Shown here in pieces: positions 1 to 9,792 of a stretch of 64,000 bases of DNA. The number at the start of each line of letters is the position of its first letter. The first letter of the stretch is position 1. Made by a program: the position numbers and the translations under genes. The stretch comes from Desulfurella acetivorans A63. GTDB lineage: Bacteria; Campylobacterota_A; Desulfurellia; Desulfurellales; Desulfurellaceae. The notes under the pieces were generated by a model. The model had not been told where the DNA came from, did no database searches, and saw nothing but the letters and a program-made list of their open reading frames with translations. The stretch spans positions 1,664,001-1,728,000 of the forward strand of contig CP007051.1 in the NCBI GenBank assembly GCA_000517565.1, written 5' to 3'.

Positions 1-511
1 GTATTTCTTTTGTTGGACCCTGACCGTAGGGTTTATATAAATGACAGGCTCCACAATTTTTTTCATAATATTGAATAGCTTTGTTTTCTTTGTATTTGCC
101 TTCATATAAATCCTTAACAGTAACATCACTTGAAAGATTATCCGTGTAGCCAAATTTATGTAAAACTGCAGAAATTATACCCCTATTTGTTGCCATAAGT
201 GAAGTTTCTACTTCCTCAACCTGCTCTTTATGACACTTACCGCAGGTTTGGGCAGCATACCTTAAATCTGCTGGGTTTTTAATCAAACCTTTGTGTGCTT
301 GGGCTTCATTTGTTGTATAAGGATTGCCGCCATGGCACACAACGCATCCTATCTGGTCAACCGGGTGAGCCTTATCCATATGAATATCTTTATGGCATAC
401 AAAGCAGGATTCCTTTTGAGGATTTACATGTGGTTTTTGACTTTGCCTGTACACTGCTATAAATAAAATCGCTATAGTTAACACAACAAGTATTACTATT
501 GTTTTTTTCAT
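1..511 (-). CDS. Multihaem cytochrome c, C-terminus cut by left edge
   Basis: Reading leftwards from ATG at 511, about 170 residues are present and the frame is still open at the window edge. Residues 4-22 form one hydrophobic helix, an uncleaved anchor or signal peptide, so the haem domain should be periplasmic. Four CxxCH haem-binding motifs are visible (CFVCH, CVVCH, CGKCH, CGACH), with extra histidines between them that could be distal ligands. The ATG overlaps the TGA of the upstream cytochrome b gene (ATGA), implying translational coupling and a shared complex. Role inferred: electron carrier that takes electrons from the quinol-oxidising cytochrome b, or passes them to it. I cannot assign a named subfamily because the C-terminus is missing. 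Confidence 0.9.
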   Translation of the reverse strand, partial: MKKTIVILVVLTIAILFIAVYRQSQKPHVNPQKESCFVCHKDIHMDKAHPVDQIGCVVCHGGNPYTTNEAQAHKGLIKNPADLRYAAQTCGKCHKEQVEEVETSLMATNRGIISAVLHKFGYTDNLSSDVTVKDLYEGKYKENKAIQYYEKNCGACHLYKPYGQGPTKEI

Positions 512-1359
512 TGTCTAAAAATCATTATATAAAAAATCATAATAAAATACAAAACAAAACCAAATAAAAATAAACGCTTCAAGATATGGCCTTTTTGAGT
601 TGGCAATAAAGCAAAAGACAGTAAACCAAAAAAAGGAAGTATTATACCCGCAATAAAAGGAGCTATATATATCAAGCTTTCCTGTATTGGCCAAAAAAAC
701 CACGGACCCCATATAATTGGTCGTTTTGCACTTGATACTATATCAAAAGGAGCACTGATAGGTAGCAGAGCACTTAGTAAAACTGTTACAAAAAAAGCTA
801 TCAGTGTATTTTCAAAGTTTGTAAACATGCGTTTTATATGGTAATAATTAAGTAAGATAAGTATAATAGGTAATATACTAATATGGTAAAAATAAAAGTA
901 CAAAGAAGGATACTGCTGAGAGTAAAATAAGCTGGCAATATACTGACCAAAAAAAGGCACAGATAAAATAATATGCTGCATAATAAGCGAAGCAGAATCA
1001 CTTTCATTGTTTGCTCTCAGCACAAAGCCAGTAAACATTTCAAAAAAAGAAACTACAAGTATTGCAGCCAAAGCAAACCAATATACATACTTTTTGCCTA
1101 CATAATCATCTATTTGCACATGCCATATCGTATGAATAAGTAGAAAAATAAAAAAAAGCTCACTTGAATAAAAGTGAGCTGAGCGAATCAACCATCCATA
1201 CCTATAGGCATCTTCAATCAAAAACATACTATTCTGTGCTGTTTCAAATGTTGTGGGATCATACCTATAAAGCAGCATTACACCAGATATTATTGATATA
1301 CCTAAAAAGGCCAGCGTAAGCCAGCCAATATAATATGTAAAATCCTGTTTCTTGAACAT
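508..1359 (-). CDS. Cytochrome b, b6-like membrane subunit
   Basis: Integral membrane protein of 283 aa with about seven hydrophobic segments. Likely bis-histidine haem ligands are His62 and His76 in one helix (14 apart) and His159 and His174 in another (15 apart). The 14/15 spacing is the b6 pattern rather than the mitochondrial 14/14 pattern. The usual b6 core of about 215 residues is followed by roughly three extra C-terminal helices. It lies directly after the phosphohexomutase gene (ATG abuts its TAA) and is coupled by ATGA to a multihaem cytochrome c. Inferred job: quinol oxidation or quinone reduction feeding the multihaem protein. No Rieske protein is visible, but the operon continues past the window edge. 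Confidence 0.85.
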   Translation of the reverse strand: MFKKQDFTYYIGWLTLAFLGISIISGVMLLYRYDPTTFETAQNSMFLIEDAYRYGWLIRSAHFYSSELFFIFLLIHTIWHVQIDDYVGKKYVYWFALAAILVVSFFEMFTGFVLRANNESDSASLIMQHIILSVPFFGQYIASLFYSQQYPSLYFYFYHISILPIILILLNYYHIKRMFTNFENTLIAFFVTVLLSALLPISAPFDIVSSAKRPIIWGPWFFWPIQESLIYIAPFIAGIILPFFGLLSFALLPTQKGHILKRLFLFGFVLYFIMIFYIMIFRQ

Positions 1360-2760
1360 TTAAACGGAATCAATTGTCCTTTTAACTATATCTAGCGTAT
1401 CATTTTTTAGTTTTTCTAAATTTTCTGGACTATTTGCTTCAAATCGTAGTACAAGTGCAGGCTGAGTGTTACTTGATCTTACAAGCCCCCACCCATCTTT
1501 TGTATTGAATCTTATACCATCAATTGTTATTATATTTGTTATAGCATATTTTTCTTTGTTTTTTATATAGTAATCTTCAATTTCTTTTGTAACTAATACT
1601 TTTTTCTCTTCTGGGCAGTCTATTCTGATTTCTGGCGTATTAAATGTTTTTGGCAAATCATTTTTCCACTTTTGTAAATCTATGCGCTCTTTTGCCAAAA
1701 TTTCAAGCAATCTCAATGAAACATATATAGCATCATCATAACCAAAATACCTATCGGCAAAAAATATATGCCCACTCATTTCACCGCCAAGCAAAGCTTT
1801 TTCTTCTTTCATTTTTGCTTTAATTAAAGAGTGGCCTGCTTTCCACATAATAGCTTTTCCACCTGCTTGCTCAATTTTGTCATATAACACTTGAGAACAT
1901 TTAACTTCGCCAATAATTGTTGCGCCTTTGTGTTCTTTTAAAATATGCTGGGCAAAAAGCAACAATAGTTGGTCTCCATACATAGTTTCTTCATTTTTTA
2001 ATATAACACCTATTCTATCTGCATCTCCATCGTAGCCTATGCCTATATCATAAGATTTTTCTTTTAATGTTCTTTTTAGTTCTTTAAGATTTTCCTCAAC
2101 AGTTGGATCTGGATGGTGGTTTGGAAATGTACCGTCTGGTTCAATAAAAAGGCCAATAACATCAAAATCCAATTCTTTGAGTATAGGGTAAGCTATAAAA
2201 CCACCGGTACCATTACCTGCATCTAAAACAACTTTCGGCTTATTTGGCAATTTTTTTAATTGTCTAAATTGGTTCAACATGTATGTTGTATAATCTTTTA
2301 TTATATCGTATGTGCTAAATTCGGGCTTTCCAATTTCAATGGCATCGATAGATTTCATAATTTCTTTTATAGTTTGGATTTCTTCACCAAAAATTGTATT
2401 TTTGCCAACACTTAATTTAAAGCCGTTATACTGGGGTGGGTTGTGGGAGGCAGTTATCATTATACCGCCATCAACATGCAAATTAAACAGCGAAAAATAC
2501 GCAACAGGCGTAGCAACAAGGCCTATATCTATAACTTTTACTCCCCTGTAATTAAGCCCATAGCACAAAGCATTAAATAATTTTTTTGAGCTAAGCCTTG
2601 CATCATAACCAATACTAACTGTTAAGTCTTCTTTTTTAAAAGTGTTTTTTAAATGTTCAGCAAAAGCTAACCCAAGAACACAAGCAAACTGCTCATCTAA
2701 ATTTTCACCCACTATCCCTCTTATGTCATATTCTCTAAAAATACTATCGTCAACTATCAT
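1360..2760 (-). CDS. Phosphomannomutase/phosphoglucomutase
   Basis: Alpha-D-phosphohexomutase, 466 aa, the usual length for bacterial PMM/PGM (AlgC/ManB type). It interconverts hexose 1- and 6-phosphates for LPS and polysaccharide precursors. The phosphoserine loop is TASHNPPQYNG with catalytic Ser105; the metal-binding loop is DGDADR; the sugar loop is GEMSGH; the C-terminal phosphate-binding loop is RSSNTQP. I place the start at ATG 2760, which overlaps the TGA of the THI4 gene (ATGA) and is preceded by a GGGG stretch; a start 12 codons further upstream would lie inside THI4 and adds residues unlike the family. Sugar specificity (mannose or glucose) cannot be read from sequence. Confidence 0.93.
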   Translation of the reverse strand: MIVDDSIFREYDIRGIVGENLDEQFACVLGLAFAEHLKNTFKKEDLTVSIGYDARLSSKKLFNALCYGLNYRGVKVIDIGLVATPVAYFSLFNLHVDGGIMITASHNPPQYNGFKLSVGKNTIFGEEIQTIKEIMKSIDAIEIGKPEFSTYDIIKDYTTYMLNQFRQLKKLPNKPKVVLDAGNGTGGFIAYPILKELDFDVIGLFIEPDGTFPNHHPDPTVEENLKELKRTLKEKSYDIGIGYDGDADRIGVILKNEETMYGDQLLLLFAQHILKEHKGATIIGEVKCSQVLYDKIEQAGGKAIMWKAGHSLIKAKMKEEKALLGGEMSGHIFFADRYFGYDDAIYVSLRLLEILAKERIDLQKWKNDLPKTFNTPEIRIDCPEEKKVLVTKEIEDYYIKNKEKYAITNIITIDGIRFNTKDGWGLVRSSNTQPALVLRFEANSPENLEKLKNDTLDIVKRTIDSV

Positions 2761-3551
2761 TTTTTGCCCCACTTTTCCAATATTAAAGAAGCGCATTTTT
2801 TACCAGAGTTTAGCATACCGCCAAATATAGGACCCATTCTGTGAGCACCAGAGCAAGCATTTGCAGCCATACCGCACACATAAAGACCATTGTATATTTC
2901 TTTTGTATGGTTAACTGTATCTTGTTCTCCAACATCAGCCCACATAGGTTTTTCGCCAACAACGTCGCCTGATTCTGTATTAAGTCTTACACCACCTTTT
3001 CTTACAAGTGTTTGCGCAAGGTAGGCATCATGGCCCGTAGCATCTACCGTGAACTTAGAGCTAACAACAATAGGATCTACTGGCAAATGCGCCATGTTAA
3101 CGGTAGTCCAGTTTATTACAACACCACCTACTCTGTATTGTCCATCGACTTTTTTTAGCACTACATCTTCTATTTCTATACCATTAAATATTTTTACGCC
3201 AGCTTTAACTGTTTTTGATATGAGTGTTGAAATAGCTTCTATAGAGTCTGCTGTATAGTAGTTTGGCTCATATAAAACTGTTTTTATATCAAACTCATCA
3301 AGTATAGCTTTTCCATCTTCCTGTACAACTATCTCATTAAACATCATTGCACCACCCCACATACCGCCACCTACAGATAATCTTTTATCAAATAGTGTAA
3401 CTTTAAGGCCGTTTTTTGCAAGCTCATAGCCGCAAATTAACCCTGCAGGACCACCGCCAACAATAACACAATCGCAATCAAGCTGTGATAATAATTTTTG
3501 ACTGTAGCGCTCAATAATCGCCTTAGAAATAATTCTTTCATCCAATGCCAT
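2757..3551 (-). CDS. thi4: Thiamine thiazole synthase, THI4 family (non-Cys type)
   Basis: FAD/NAD-fold enzyme of 264 aa that makes the ADP-thiazole precursor of thiamine from NAD and glycine. The dinucleotide-binding GGGPAG lies at residues 32-37, followed by the family signature VGGGMWGGAMMFN. The region that carries the sulfur-donating cysteine in yeast THI4 reads AHLPVDP (residues 154-160), with no cysteine. Enzymes of this kind use free sulfide and are multiple-turnover, which suits a sulfidic anaerobe. The usual archaeal replacement is His immediately before the xDP; here Pro157 holds that place and His155 sits two residues earlier. A strong GGAGG Shine-Dalgarno precedes ATG 3551, 15 nt after the GT-C gene. 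Confidence 0.92.
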   Translation of the reverse strand: MALDERIISKAIIERYSQKLLSQLDCDCVIVGGGPAGLICGYELAKNGLKVTLFDKRLSVGGGMWGGAMMFNEIVVQEDGKAILDEFDIKTVLYEPNYYTADSIEAISTLISKTVKAGVKIFNGIEIEDVVLKKVDGQYRVGGVVINWTTVNMAHLPVDPIVVSSKFTVDATGHDAYLAQTLVRKGGVRLNTESGDVVGEKPMWADVGEQDTVNHTKEIYNGLYVCGMAANACSGAHRMGPIFGGMLNSGKKCASLILEKWGKK

Positions 3552-3566
3552 AATCTATCCTCCTAT

Positions 3567-4997
3567 CTAATATTCTCCCACATAAAACACTCCATATGGA
3601 CTAAATTCACTGCCATAGACTTTTTTAAGCACTTCTTTGTTTTGCGTTATAAGCACACCTTTTGATTTTTGTGGTATGTATATTGGCAAATTTGATTCTT
3701 TTTCAACATAATACAATAAATCTAAATGCACATTATTACTCATAACATATTTTGCTTTATTTTTCAAAATTATGTTTGCTATCTTTTTACCATAAACCGA
3801 CACATCAGGCATATAGCTAGCCTTATAGGGTACATATACCATACTATAAGCTGCCTTTGCACAAATCATAAATACAACAATATACATGTATTGCTCTAGC
3901 GCATATTTTTTGGATAGTTGGTATAAAAATACAACCACAAAAACGCTAAAAATTAGCAAGAGTAAATAGTTTGATCCTTTAGCAAATAAATAGCCAAATA
4001 AAATTGCAGCGCTAATTAGAATAATTGTAAAAATAGCAACTAATTTAAGATAAAAACTATCTATATTTACTTTATAAAATGATGCCAAACTTGCAAAAAA
4101 AGGCACCAGAATTAAATAATTCTCAAATGGCAAAATCCACATTAAAAAAAATACTGCAATACTTCCATTTAATGCAAACCTGTAAAGCCTGGTATCGTAT
4201 TTTCTGAAGAAATTTTTAATAAAAATTGACCATGGCAAAAGCAAAAAAAATGCTATAAATGGAAAAGAAACCAAATGCCCCATATAATTTTTAAAATCAA
4301 AAGATTCTAAAAAACCCAAAAAAAACGAACCCACAAGGTAGTGAATACTATTTATATTTAAACCATACAAAGCTATACCAAAAAGGCTTAAAAATAATAT
4401 TAAAATAAGAGCTACCAGATGTTCTTTTATGCTTATTAGTTCTTTATTTTTTTCTAAGACAGCTAAGCAAAGCAAAATAGAATAAAACAAAAAAATCGCA
4501 CTTAAGCCCAATGTTAAAAAAGCCAATACTAGCCATACTTCAAAATTTTTTTGTCTGAAATATACTTTTATCAAAGCCATAAACAAAAAAAATACAGCGC
4601 TTGGATACAAAGAGTAAGTATTGACTGATAATAGCACAATTACAGTGGTTAAATAAATAGATGCAAAGTAAAATGGATCTATACCTTCAAACTCTTTTTT
4701 TAAAATAAACGGCAAAAGCGCAGTTAAAATTACAAAAACAAACTGACCAAATCTTGCTTGCCATTGATTTTCACCAAATATTTTAAACAATATGCTTGTA
4801 TAGTAAGCACCAAGTGGAGGTTTTTTGAAGTAAGGCTTACCCAGTACTGTTTGCCATTTATAATTGCCACTTTTGTTCATCTGCAAACTTATTATAGCAT
4901 TTTTAGCTTCTTTATAACTAAAATCCAGCTTACCTAAATTAAAAAGATTTGCTATTAGATAAAGTGCAAAAAAAACGGCCAATACTTGTTTGGGCAT
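3567..4997 (-). CDS. GT-C family membrane glycosyltransferase (ArnT/PMT-like)
   Basis: A 476-aa polytopic inner-membrane protein with about eleven hydrophobic segments. The N-terminal first loop (DFSYKEAKNA, then KPYFKKPPLGAYY) resembles the acidic loop and the Lys-Pro-Pro segment of the ArnT/dolichyl-phosphate-mannose mannosyltransferase superfamily (PMT_2, GT83/GT39). Such enzymes move a sugar from a polyprenyl-phosphate carrier to lipid A, protein or polysaccharide on the periplasmic face. The canonical DE(A/T) loop is altered to DFSYKE. Its ATG shares one base with the TAA of lptE, so it is cotranslated with an LPS-assembly gene; a lipid A or LPS decoration role is therefore attractive but inferred. 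Confidence 0.75.
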   Translation of the reverse strand: MPKQVLAVFFALYLIANLFNLGKLDFSYKEAKNAIISLQMNKSGNYKWQTVLGKPYFKKPPLGAYYTSILFKIFGENQWQARFGQFVFVILTALLPFILKKEFEGIDPFYFASIYLTTVIVLLSVNTYSLYPSAVFFLFMALIKVYFRQKNFEVWLVLAFLTLGLSAIFLFYSILLCLAVLEKNKELISIKEHLVALILILFLSLFGIALYGLNINSIHYLVGSFFLGFLESFDFKNYMGHLVSFPFIAFFLLLPWSIFIKNFFRKYDTRLYRFALNGSIAVFFLMWILPFENYLILVPFFASLASFYKVNIDSFYLKLVAIFTIILISAAILFGYLFAKGSNYLLLLIFSVFVVVFLYQLSKKYALEQYMYIVVFMICAKAAYSMVYVPYKASYMPDVSVYGKKIANIILKNKAKYVMSNNVHLDLLYYVEKESNLPIYIPQKSKGVLITQNKEVLKKVYGSEFSPYGVFYVGEY

Positions 4998-5530
4998 TAA
5001 AAATTAATAAATAAATCTTCTCTAACTAATACTGCAAGTTGATCCAAAACCTTTTGTTGCACAGAGTTTTTTGCTATTTGAAGTGCAATTTCTCTATTGT
5101 TTGCTTTAAAATCTGCGAAACTTGTCAATAATTTATTCAAAATCAAAGCTTTTCCGTCTCTGTCTTTTAGTGTCAAACTTATTGTTATCATGCATCTATA
5201 AACTATAGGCAACCCTTCGCTATTAAAAAGAGATGGATCAACCGAATAACTTGTTATATCTGTTTCCAAATAACCCTGCGCATGTAGTTTTTGGTCTACA
5301 ACCTTTATATTATGTGCAATTAATTCATTAATTATGGATTTTTTTAAATATAGAGCAATATCTGGATTTGATGTAGAATTCTTTGGTGTTTCAACATATA
5401 CAGTTTTTATACTATCAATTACTGATGAGTGTGTGGCTGCACGATAGCCACACGAAGCTAAAATAAACGGAATAACAATTAAAAATATTATTTTGAAAAA
5501 GTTTTTTATTTCCAAAGTAGCTTTTTTCAT
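4997..5530 (-). CDS. lptE: LPS-assembly lipoprotein LptE
   Basis: A 177-aa protein with a hydrophobic signal and lipobox LASC, so a lipoprotein acylated on the cysteine before GYR. The sequence after it (TVYVETPKNSTSNPDIALYL and an extended beta region) fits the LptE fold, the plug protein that sits inside the LptD barrel and completes the LPS export bridge in the outer membrane. It lies directly downstream of leuS with a 4-nt overlap (ATG 5530 against the leuS stop at 5527-5529), the leuS-lptE order found widely in proteobacteria. This supports a Gram-negative envelope. Confidence 0.85.
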   Translation of the reverse strand: MKKATLEIKNFFKIIFLIVIPFILASCGYRAATHSSVIDSIKTVYVETPKNSTSNPDIALYLKKSIINELIAHNIKVVDQKLHAQGYLETDITSYSVDPSLFNSEGLPIVYRCMITISLTLKDRDGKALILNKLLTSFADFKANNREIALQIAKNSVQQKVLDQLAVLVREDLFINF

Positions 5531-7971
5531 ACAATAATGTTTAGGATCTTGTTTTTAACATACACATACTTTTTGATTTCTTTGCCTTCAAGGTGTTTTT
5601 TTACTTTTTCTGAGTTTAGCGCAAGCTTTTCAACTTCTTTTTGGTCTGCATCTTTAGTGGTTTCAACTGTATCTCTGAGTTTTCCATTTATCGTAATTGC
5701 AATTTTAACTGTATCTTTGGTTGCATATTCAAGCTCAACTTTAGGCCAGCTTTGAGAAAATACAATTTCACTATGACCCAACATTTCCCAAAGCTCACAA
5801 GCCAAATGCGGCACAAAAGGACTAATAAGGATAGTTAATTTTTCAAGTGCTTGCCTAAAATAACCCAGTTCATCTTCTTCAGGGTTAAAACTATATAAAA
5901 AGTTTACAAATTCCATCAATTTAGCAATTGCTGTGTTAAAATGATAGTTTTCAATATCGTTTGTGACTTTTTGCACGCAAGAGTTTATCTCATAGAGAAG
6001 CTCTTTAATGCGAGGTGTCAGTGTACCTTGCAAAGGTACATCTTTGACTTTGAAAGCATAATTTGCAATAAGTCTATAAAGTCTATTTAAAAATCTAAAT
6101 GAACCTTCGATACCTTCATCTGACCATTCTAAATCTTTATCTACAGGTGCGGCAAACAGGATAAACAACCTCGCAGTATCTGCACCGTAAGTGTTTACAA
6201 TATCGTCTGGATCCACCACATTGCCTTTGGATTTACTCATTTTAGCGCCATCTTTTATAACCATTCCTTGTGTTAACAAGCGCTTAAATGGCTCACTTGA
6301 CTCAACATAGCCAAGATCCCTCAACACTTTTGTAAAATACCTTGCATATAGTAAATGCATTACCGCATGTTCAATGCCGCCAATGTATTGATCCACATCC
6401 ATCCAGTATTTAACTTTTTGTTTGTCAAATATATCTTTATCGTAATCAGGAGAACAATACCTCAAGAAATACCAGCTTGATTCTACAAATGTATCAAAAG
6501 TATCTGTTTCTCTTTTTGCTTTTGCACCGCATATTGGACAGGTAGTATTTACAAAACTCTCTACTTTTGCCAATGGTGAACCACCAAAACCTGTTATCTC
6601 TATATTTTCGGGTAACTCAACAGGTAAATTTTCTATGCTTTCTGTTACTACACCGCAATTTGGACAATAAATAATTGGAATTGGAGCACCCCAATAGCGC
6701 TGACGAGACACGTTCCAATCCCTTAATTTGTATTGATAAGCTTTTCTTGCTAGGTTCTTACTCGCAAGGTGTTCAACAATTTTTTCTTTAGCCAATTCAT
6801 TTTGCAAACCATTAAACTCTCCTGAATTTACAAGAAATCCACTATCAACAAAGCTGCTTTTCCAGGTTGTTACATCTTTGCTTAAATCTTCGCGGTAAAT
6901 TACAATCTTTTTTGGTATGTTAAATTTAGTTGCAAACTCAAAATCCCTTTGATCGTGCGCTGGCACACCCATTACAACGCCTGTACCATACTCCATTAAA
7001 ACAAAATTAGCAATATAAAGTGGCACAATTTCACCATTAGCAGGATTAACTAAATTAATACCGCTATATATGCCGTCTTTTTCTTTATCGTAATCTTTTT
7101 TTATGTCCAGATCAACTATCATTTTTTCAACATAATCCAATATATTTTTGTCCTTTACAATCTCTTTTACCTTTGGATGTTTTGGTGATATACTAACAAA
7201 TGTTACACCAAACAATGTATCAGGTCTTGTTGTAAAAACTTCCAGGTACTCATCTGATTTTTCAAACTTGAATTTGATAAAAGCACCTTCACTTTTACCT
7301 ATCCAATTTATCTGTTGGCTTAAAACCCTACTTGGCCATCCTTGTTCTAATAATTTAATATCTTCTAACAATTCATCTGCATAATCTGTAATTTTAAAAT
7401 ACCAGCTAAAGATAGTTTTTTTAACAACTTCGCTATCGCATCTCCAACATTTGCCATCTTCTACCTGCTCGTTTGCAAGCACAGTCTGACAGTGTGGACA
7501 GAAATTAACTTCTGATTCCTTTCTATATGCCATACCGCGTTTAAACATTTCTATAAATATCTTTTGTTCCCATTTATAGTATTTTGGATCACATGTAGCA
7601 ATTATTCTGTCTTTATCATAAGAAAAGCCAAGTTTTTGCAATTGACTGAGCATATAATCCATATTTGCGTAAGTCCATTTTGCAGGATGAATCTTTGCAT
7701 TAATTGCTGCGTTTTCTGCAGGCAAACCAAATGCATCAAAGCCTATTGGGTGCAATACGTTGTAGCCTGTATAACGCTTAAAACGAGCTATAACATCGCC
7801 AATTGTATAATTTCTAACATGTCCCATATGAATTTTACCAGATGGGTAGGGGAACATTTCCAAACAATAGTATTTTGGTTTTTCATCAAAATCTACAGCT
7901 TTATTTAAGTTTAACTTATCCCAGATTTCCTGCCATTTTTTTTCAATAATACTTGGATTATACTTTTCCAT
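5527..7971 (-). CDS. leuS: Leucine-tRNA ligase
   Basis: Class I aminoacyl-tRNA synthetase of 814 aa, typical of bacterial LeuRS. The HIGH signature appears as HMGH at residues 48-51 within PYPSGKIHMGHVRNY, and the KMSKS loop lies near residue 575. Between them are the zinc-ribbon cysteines (CPHCQ, CWRCD and CPNCG, CPICG pairs), the CP1 editing domain (TTRPDTLFG, and GVPAHDQRDFEFA that holds the editing aspartate) and the anticodon-binding region. It charges tRNA-Leu and hydrolyses mischarged tRNA. Second gene of the ilvD operon, 3 nt after the ilvD stop. Confidence 0.98.
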   Translation of the reverse strand: MEKYNPSIIEKKWQEIWDKLNLNKAVDFDEKPKYYCLEMFPYPSGKIHMGHVRNYTIGDVIARFKRYTGYNVLHPIGFDAFGLPAENAAINAKIHPAKWTYANMDYMLSQLQKLGFSYDKDRIIATCDPKYYKWEQKIFIEMFKRGMAYRKESEVNFCPHCQTVLANEQVEDGKCWRCDSEVVKKTIFSWYFKITDYADELLEDIKLLEQGWPSRVLSQQINWIGKSEGAFIKFKFEKSDEYLEVFTTRPDTLFGVTFVSISPKHPKVKEIVKDKNILDYVEKMIVDLDIKKDYDKEKDGIYSGINLVNPANGEIVPLYIANFVLMEYGTGVVMGVPAHDQRDFEFATKFNIPKKIVIYREDLSKDVTTWKSSFVDSGFLVNSGEFNGLQNELAKEKIVEHLASKNLARKAYQYKLRDWNVSRQRYWGAPIPIIYCPNCGVVTESIENLPVELPENIEITGFGGSPLAKVESFVNTTCPICGAKAKRETDTFDTFVESSWYFLRYCSPDYDKDIFDKQKVKYWMDVDQYIGGIEHAVMHLLYARYFTKVLRDLGYVESSEPFKRLLTQGMVIKDGAKMSKSKGNVVDPDDIVNTYGADTARLFILFAAPVDKDLEWSDEGIEGSFRFLNRLYRLIANYAFKVKDVPLQGTLTPRIKELLYEINSCVQKVTNDIENYHFNTAIAKLMEFVNFLYSFNPEEDELGYFRQALEKLTILISPFVPHLACELWEMLGHSEIVFSQSWPKVELEYATKDTVKIAITINGKLRDTVETTKDADQKEVEKLALNSEKVKKHLEGKEIKKYVYVKNKILNIIV

Positions 7972-7974
7972 AAG

Positions 7975-9636
7975 CTACCTCAACACTGCTCCTAAATGTG
8001 CATCCTGGACAAGCCTTGCATAACGGGCCAAATAGCCTGTTGTTATTTTTGGTGGCTTTGGCTTAAAATGCTTTTTTCTTTCTTCAATTACTTTTTCATC
8101 CACAAGCAAATTAATTGTTTTTTCTGGTACATTAATTTCTATTAAATCATTTTCTTCTATCAAACCAATAAGTCCCCCTTTTGCAGCTTCAGGTGATATA
8201 TGGCCTATAGATAAACCTCTTGTTGCACCGGAAAACCTGCCATCGGTAATTAAAGCTACTTTTGTATCAAGACCCATGCCTGCTATTGCGCTTGTTGGCT
8301 GAAGCATTTCTTTCATGCCTGGACCACCCGCTGGACCTTCATATCGAATAACAACACAATCACCTTCTTTGATCTGTTTGCTAAATATTGCCTTTGTTGC
8401 TTCTTCTTCACTATCAAAGACTCTGGCTTTTCCGACAAAATGGTCCATTTTTGCAGATACGCCAGATTGCTTTAGTACTGCACCAAATGGTGCCAGGTTA
8501 CCTTTTAGTATTGATAAACCTCCTTTTGGATAATAAGGCTTATCAACTGGTCTAATAATATTATTATTTTTAACCTTTGCGTTTTTGTAGGAGTCATAAA
8601 TTGTAGCGCCTGTTACAGTAATGCAGTCTCTTTTTATTAAACCAATGCTATCAAGTCTACTCATAATAGCCATCACACCACCTGCATTGTCAAGATCTTC
8701 TAAGTGGTATGGCCCAACTGGACTAAATGAACACAAATCGGGTGTTTTATCGCTTATTTCATTGAATATATCAAGAGAAAGCTCTATATTTGCTTCTTGA
8801 GCAATGGCGAGCAAATGAAGCACAGTGTTTGTAGAACATCCCATTGCCATATCAACTGCAATGGCATTTTTTATGCTATCAATTGTTATTATATCCCTTG
8901 GTTTTATATTTTTTTCCACTAGTTCAACAATCTTAGCACCTGCAAGCTTTGCAAGTCTTACACGTGCTGCATACACAGCAGGTATTGTACCGTTTCCAGG
9001 CAAACTCAAACCTAAAGCCTCGCTTAAGCAATTTATAGAATTTGCAGAATACATACCAGAACAAGACCCACATGAAGGACATGCTATATTTTCTATTTCT
9101 AATAACTCTTCTTCGTTTATGCTACCAGAAATGTATTTTCCTACAGCTTCAAAAGCCTGCGCCAAATCTATATCTTTACCCTGGTATTTACCGGCAAGCA
9201 TTGGACCACCGGATATCATAATTGTTGGTATATTAACCCTGGCTGCTGCCATCATCATGCCAGGTACAATTTTATCACATGCAGGAAGTATCACAAGTCC
9301 ATCAACCGGATGCGCATTTACCATAATTTCTACAGCATCTGCAATATTTTCCCTTGATGGCAAAGAATAGTGCATCCCTAAATGACCCATTGCAATACCG
9401 TCATCTACACCTATAGTGTTAAATTCAATGGGTGTTCCACCTGCCATATAAATACCTGCTTTAACAGCTTCAACAAGCGTTTTTAGGTGAACATGACCAG
9501 GCACTATATCGTTTGAAGAATTGGCAATAGCAATAATTGGCCTTGAAAGTTCTTCATCGGTAAAGCCATCTGCTTTAAACAAAGATCTATGTGGTGCCCT
9601 TTCTGGTCCCTTTAACATAATATCGCTTCTTCGCAT
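7975..9636 (-). CDS. ilvD: Dihydroxy-acid dehydratase
   Basis: IlvD of 553 aa, which dehydrates 2,3-dihydroxy-isovalerate and its homologue in valine and isoleucine synthesis. Fe-S cluster cysteines are visible at Cys120 (ACDKIVPGM) and in [10 protein letters not shown] (186-192). The first region reads PGHVHL, as in the E. coli [4Fe-4S] type, rather than the PCN/PCH form with an additional cysteine. The C-terminal substrate region GRFSGATRG is intact. ATG 9636 has an AAGGAG Shine-Dalgarno 8 nt upstream and a near-consensus promoter at 9673-9700. It is first in the run that continues into leuS and lptE. Confidence 0.97.
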   Translation of the reverse strand: MRRSDIMLKGPERAPHRSLFKADGFTDEELSRPIIAIANSSNDIVPGHVHLKTLVEAVKAGIYMAGGTPIEFNTIGVDDGIAMGHLGMHYSLPSRENIADAVEIMVNAHPVDGLVILPACDKIVPGMMMAAARVNIPTIMISGGPMLAGKYQGKDIDLAQAFEAVGKYISGSINEEELLEIENIACPSCGSCSGMYSANSINCLSEALGLSLPGNGTIPAVYAARVRLAKLAGAKIVELVEKNIKPRDIITIDSIKNAIAVDMAMGCSTNTVLHLLAIAQEANIELSLDIFNEISDKTPDLCSFSPVGPYHLEDLDNAGGVMAIMSRLDSIGLIKRDCITVTGATIYDSYKNAKVKNNNIIRPVDKPYYPKGGLSILKGNLAPFGAVLKQSGVSAKMDHFVGKARVFDSEEEATKAIFSKQIKEGDCVVIRYEGPAGGPGMKEMLQPTSAIAGMGLDTKVALITDGRFSGATRGLSIGHISPEAAKGGLIGLIEENDLIEINVPEKTINLLVDEKVIEERKKHFKPKPPKITTGYLARYARLVQDAHLGAVLR

Positions 9637-9672
9637 ACTCTCAACTCCTTCAAAAAATACAATTTTGTTAAA

Positions 9673-9700
9673 ATTATAACTTAAAAAATCTTTGTGTCAA
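9673..9700 (-). promoter_or_regulatory. Sigma-70 promoter for ilvD operon
   Basis: On the minus strand: TTGACA (9700-9695), 16-nt spacer, TATAAT (9678-9673). Both hexamers are perfect. The start site would lie near 9666, giving a leader of about 30 nt that contains the ilvD Shine-Dalgarno. Confidence 0.75.
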
Positions 9701-9720
9701 ATAATATAGGTTTTAAATAC

Positions 9721-9748
9721 TTGACTTATAAGAGTGTTAGTATATTTT
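9721..9748 (+). promoter_or_regulatory. Sigma-70-like promoter for the alcohol dehydrogenase gene
   Basis: TTGACT at 9721-9726, 16-nt spacer, TATTTT at 9743-9748, about 40 nt before the ATG at 9793. It is back to back with the ilvD promoter. The -10 is weak, so this is a moderate call. Confidence 0.5.
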
Positions 9749-9792
9749 AGTAATGTGATTGCTTTACTTACTAGCAAGTCAAGGGGGTGCAA

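Noticed and set aside
2761-2796. Extended N-terminus for the phosphohexomutase
   Set aside because: It would lie inside the THI4 gene; the ATG at 2760 with ATGA overlap gives the standard family N-terminus.
8825-9370. Long antisense frame within ilvD (and similar frames in leuS, ribBA, comM)
   Set aside because: They mirror conserved genes, lack ribosome-binding sites and show no protein family features.
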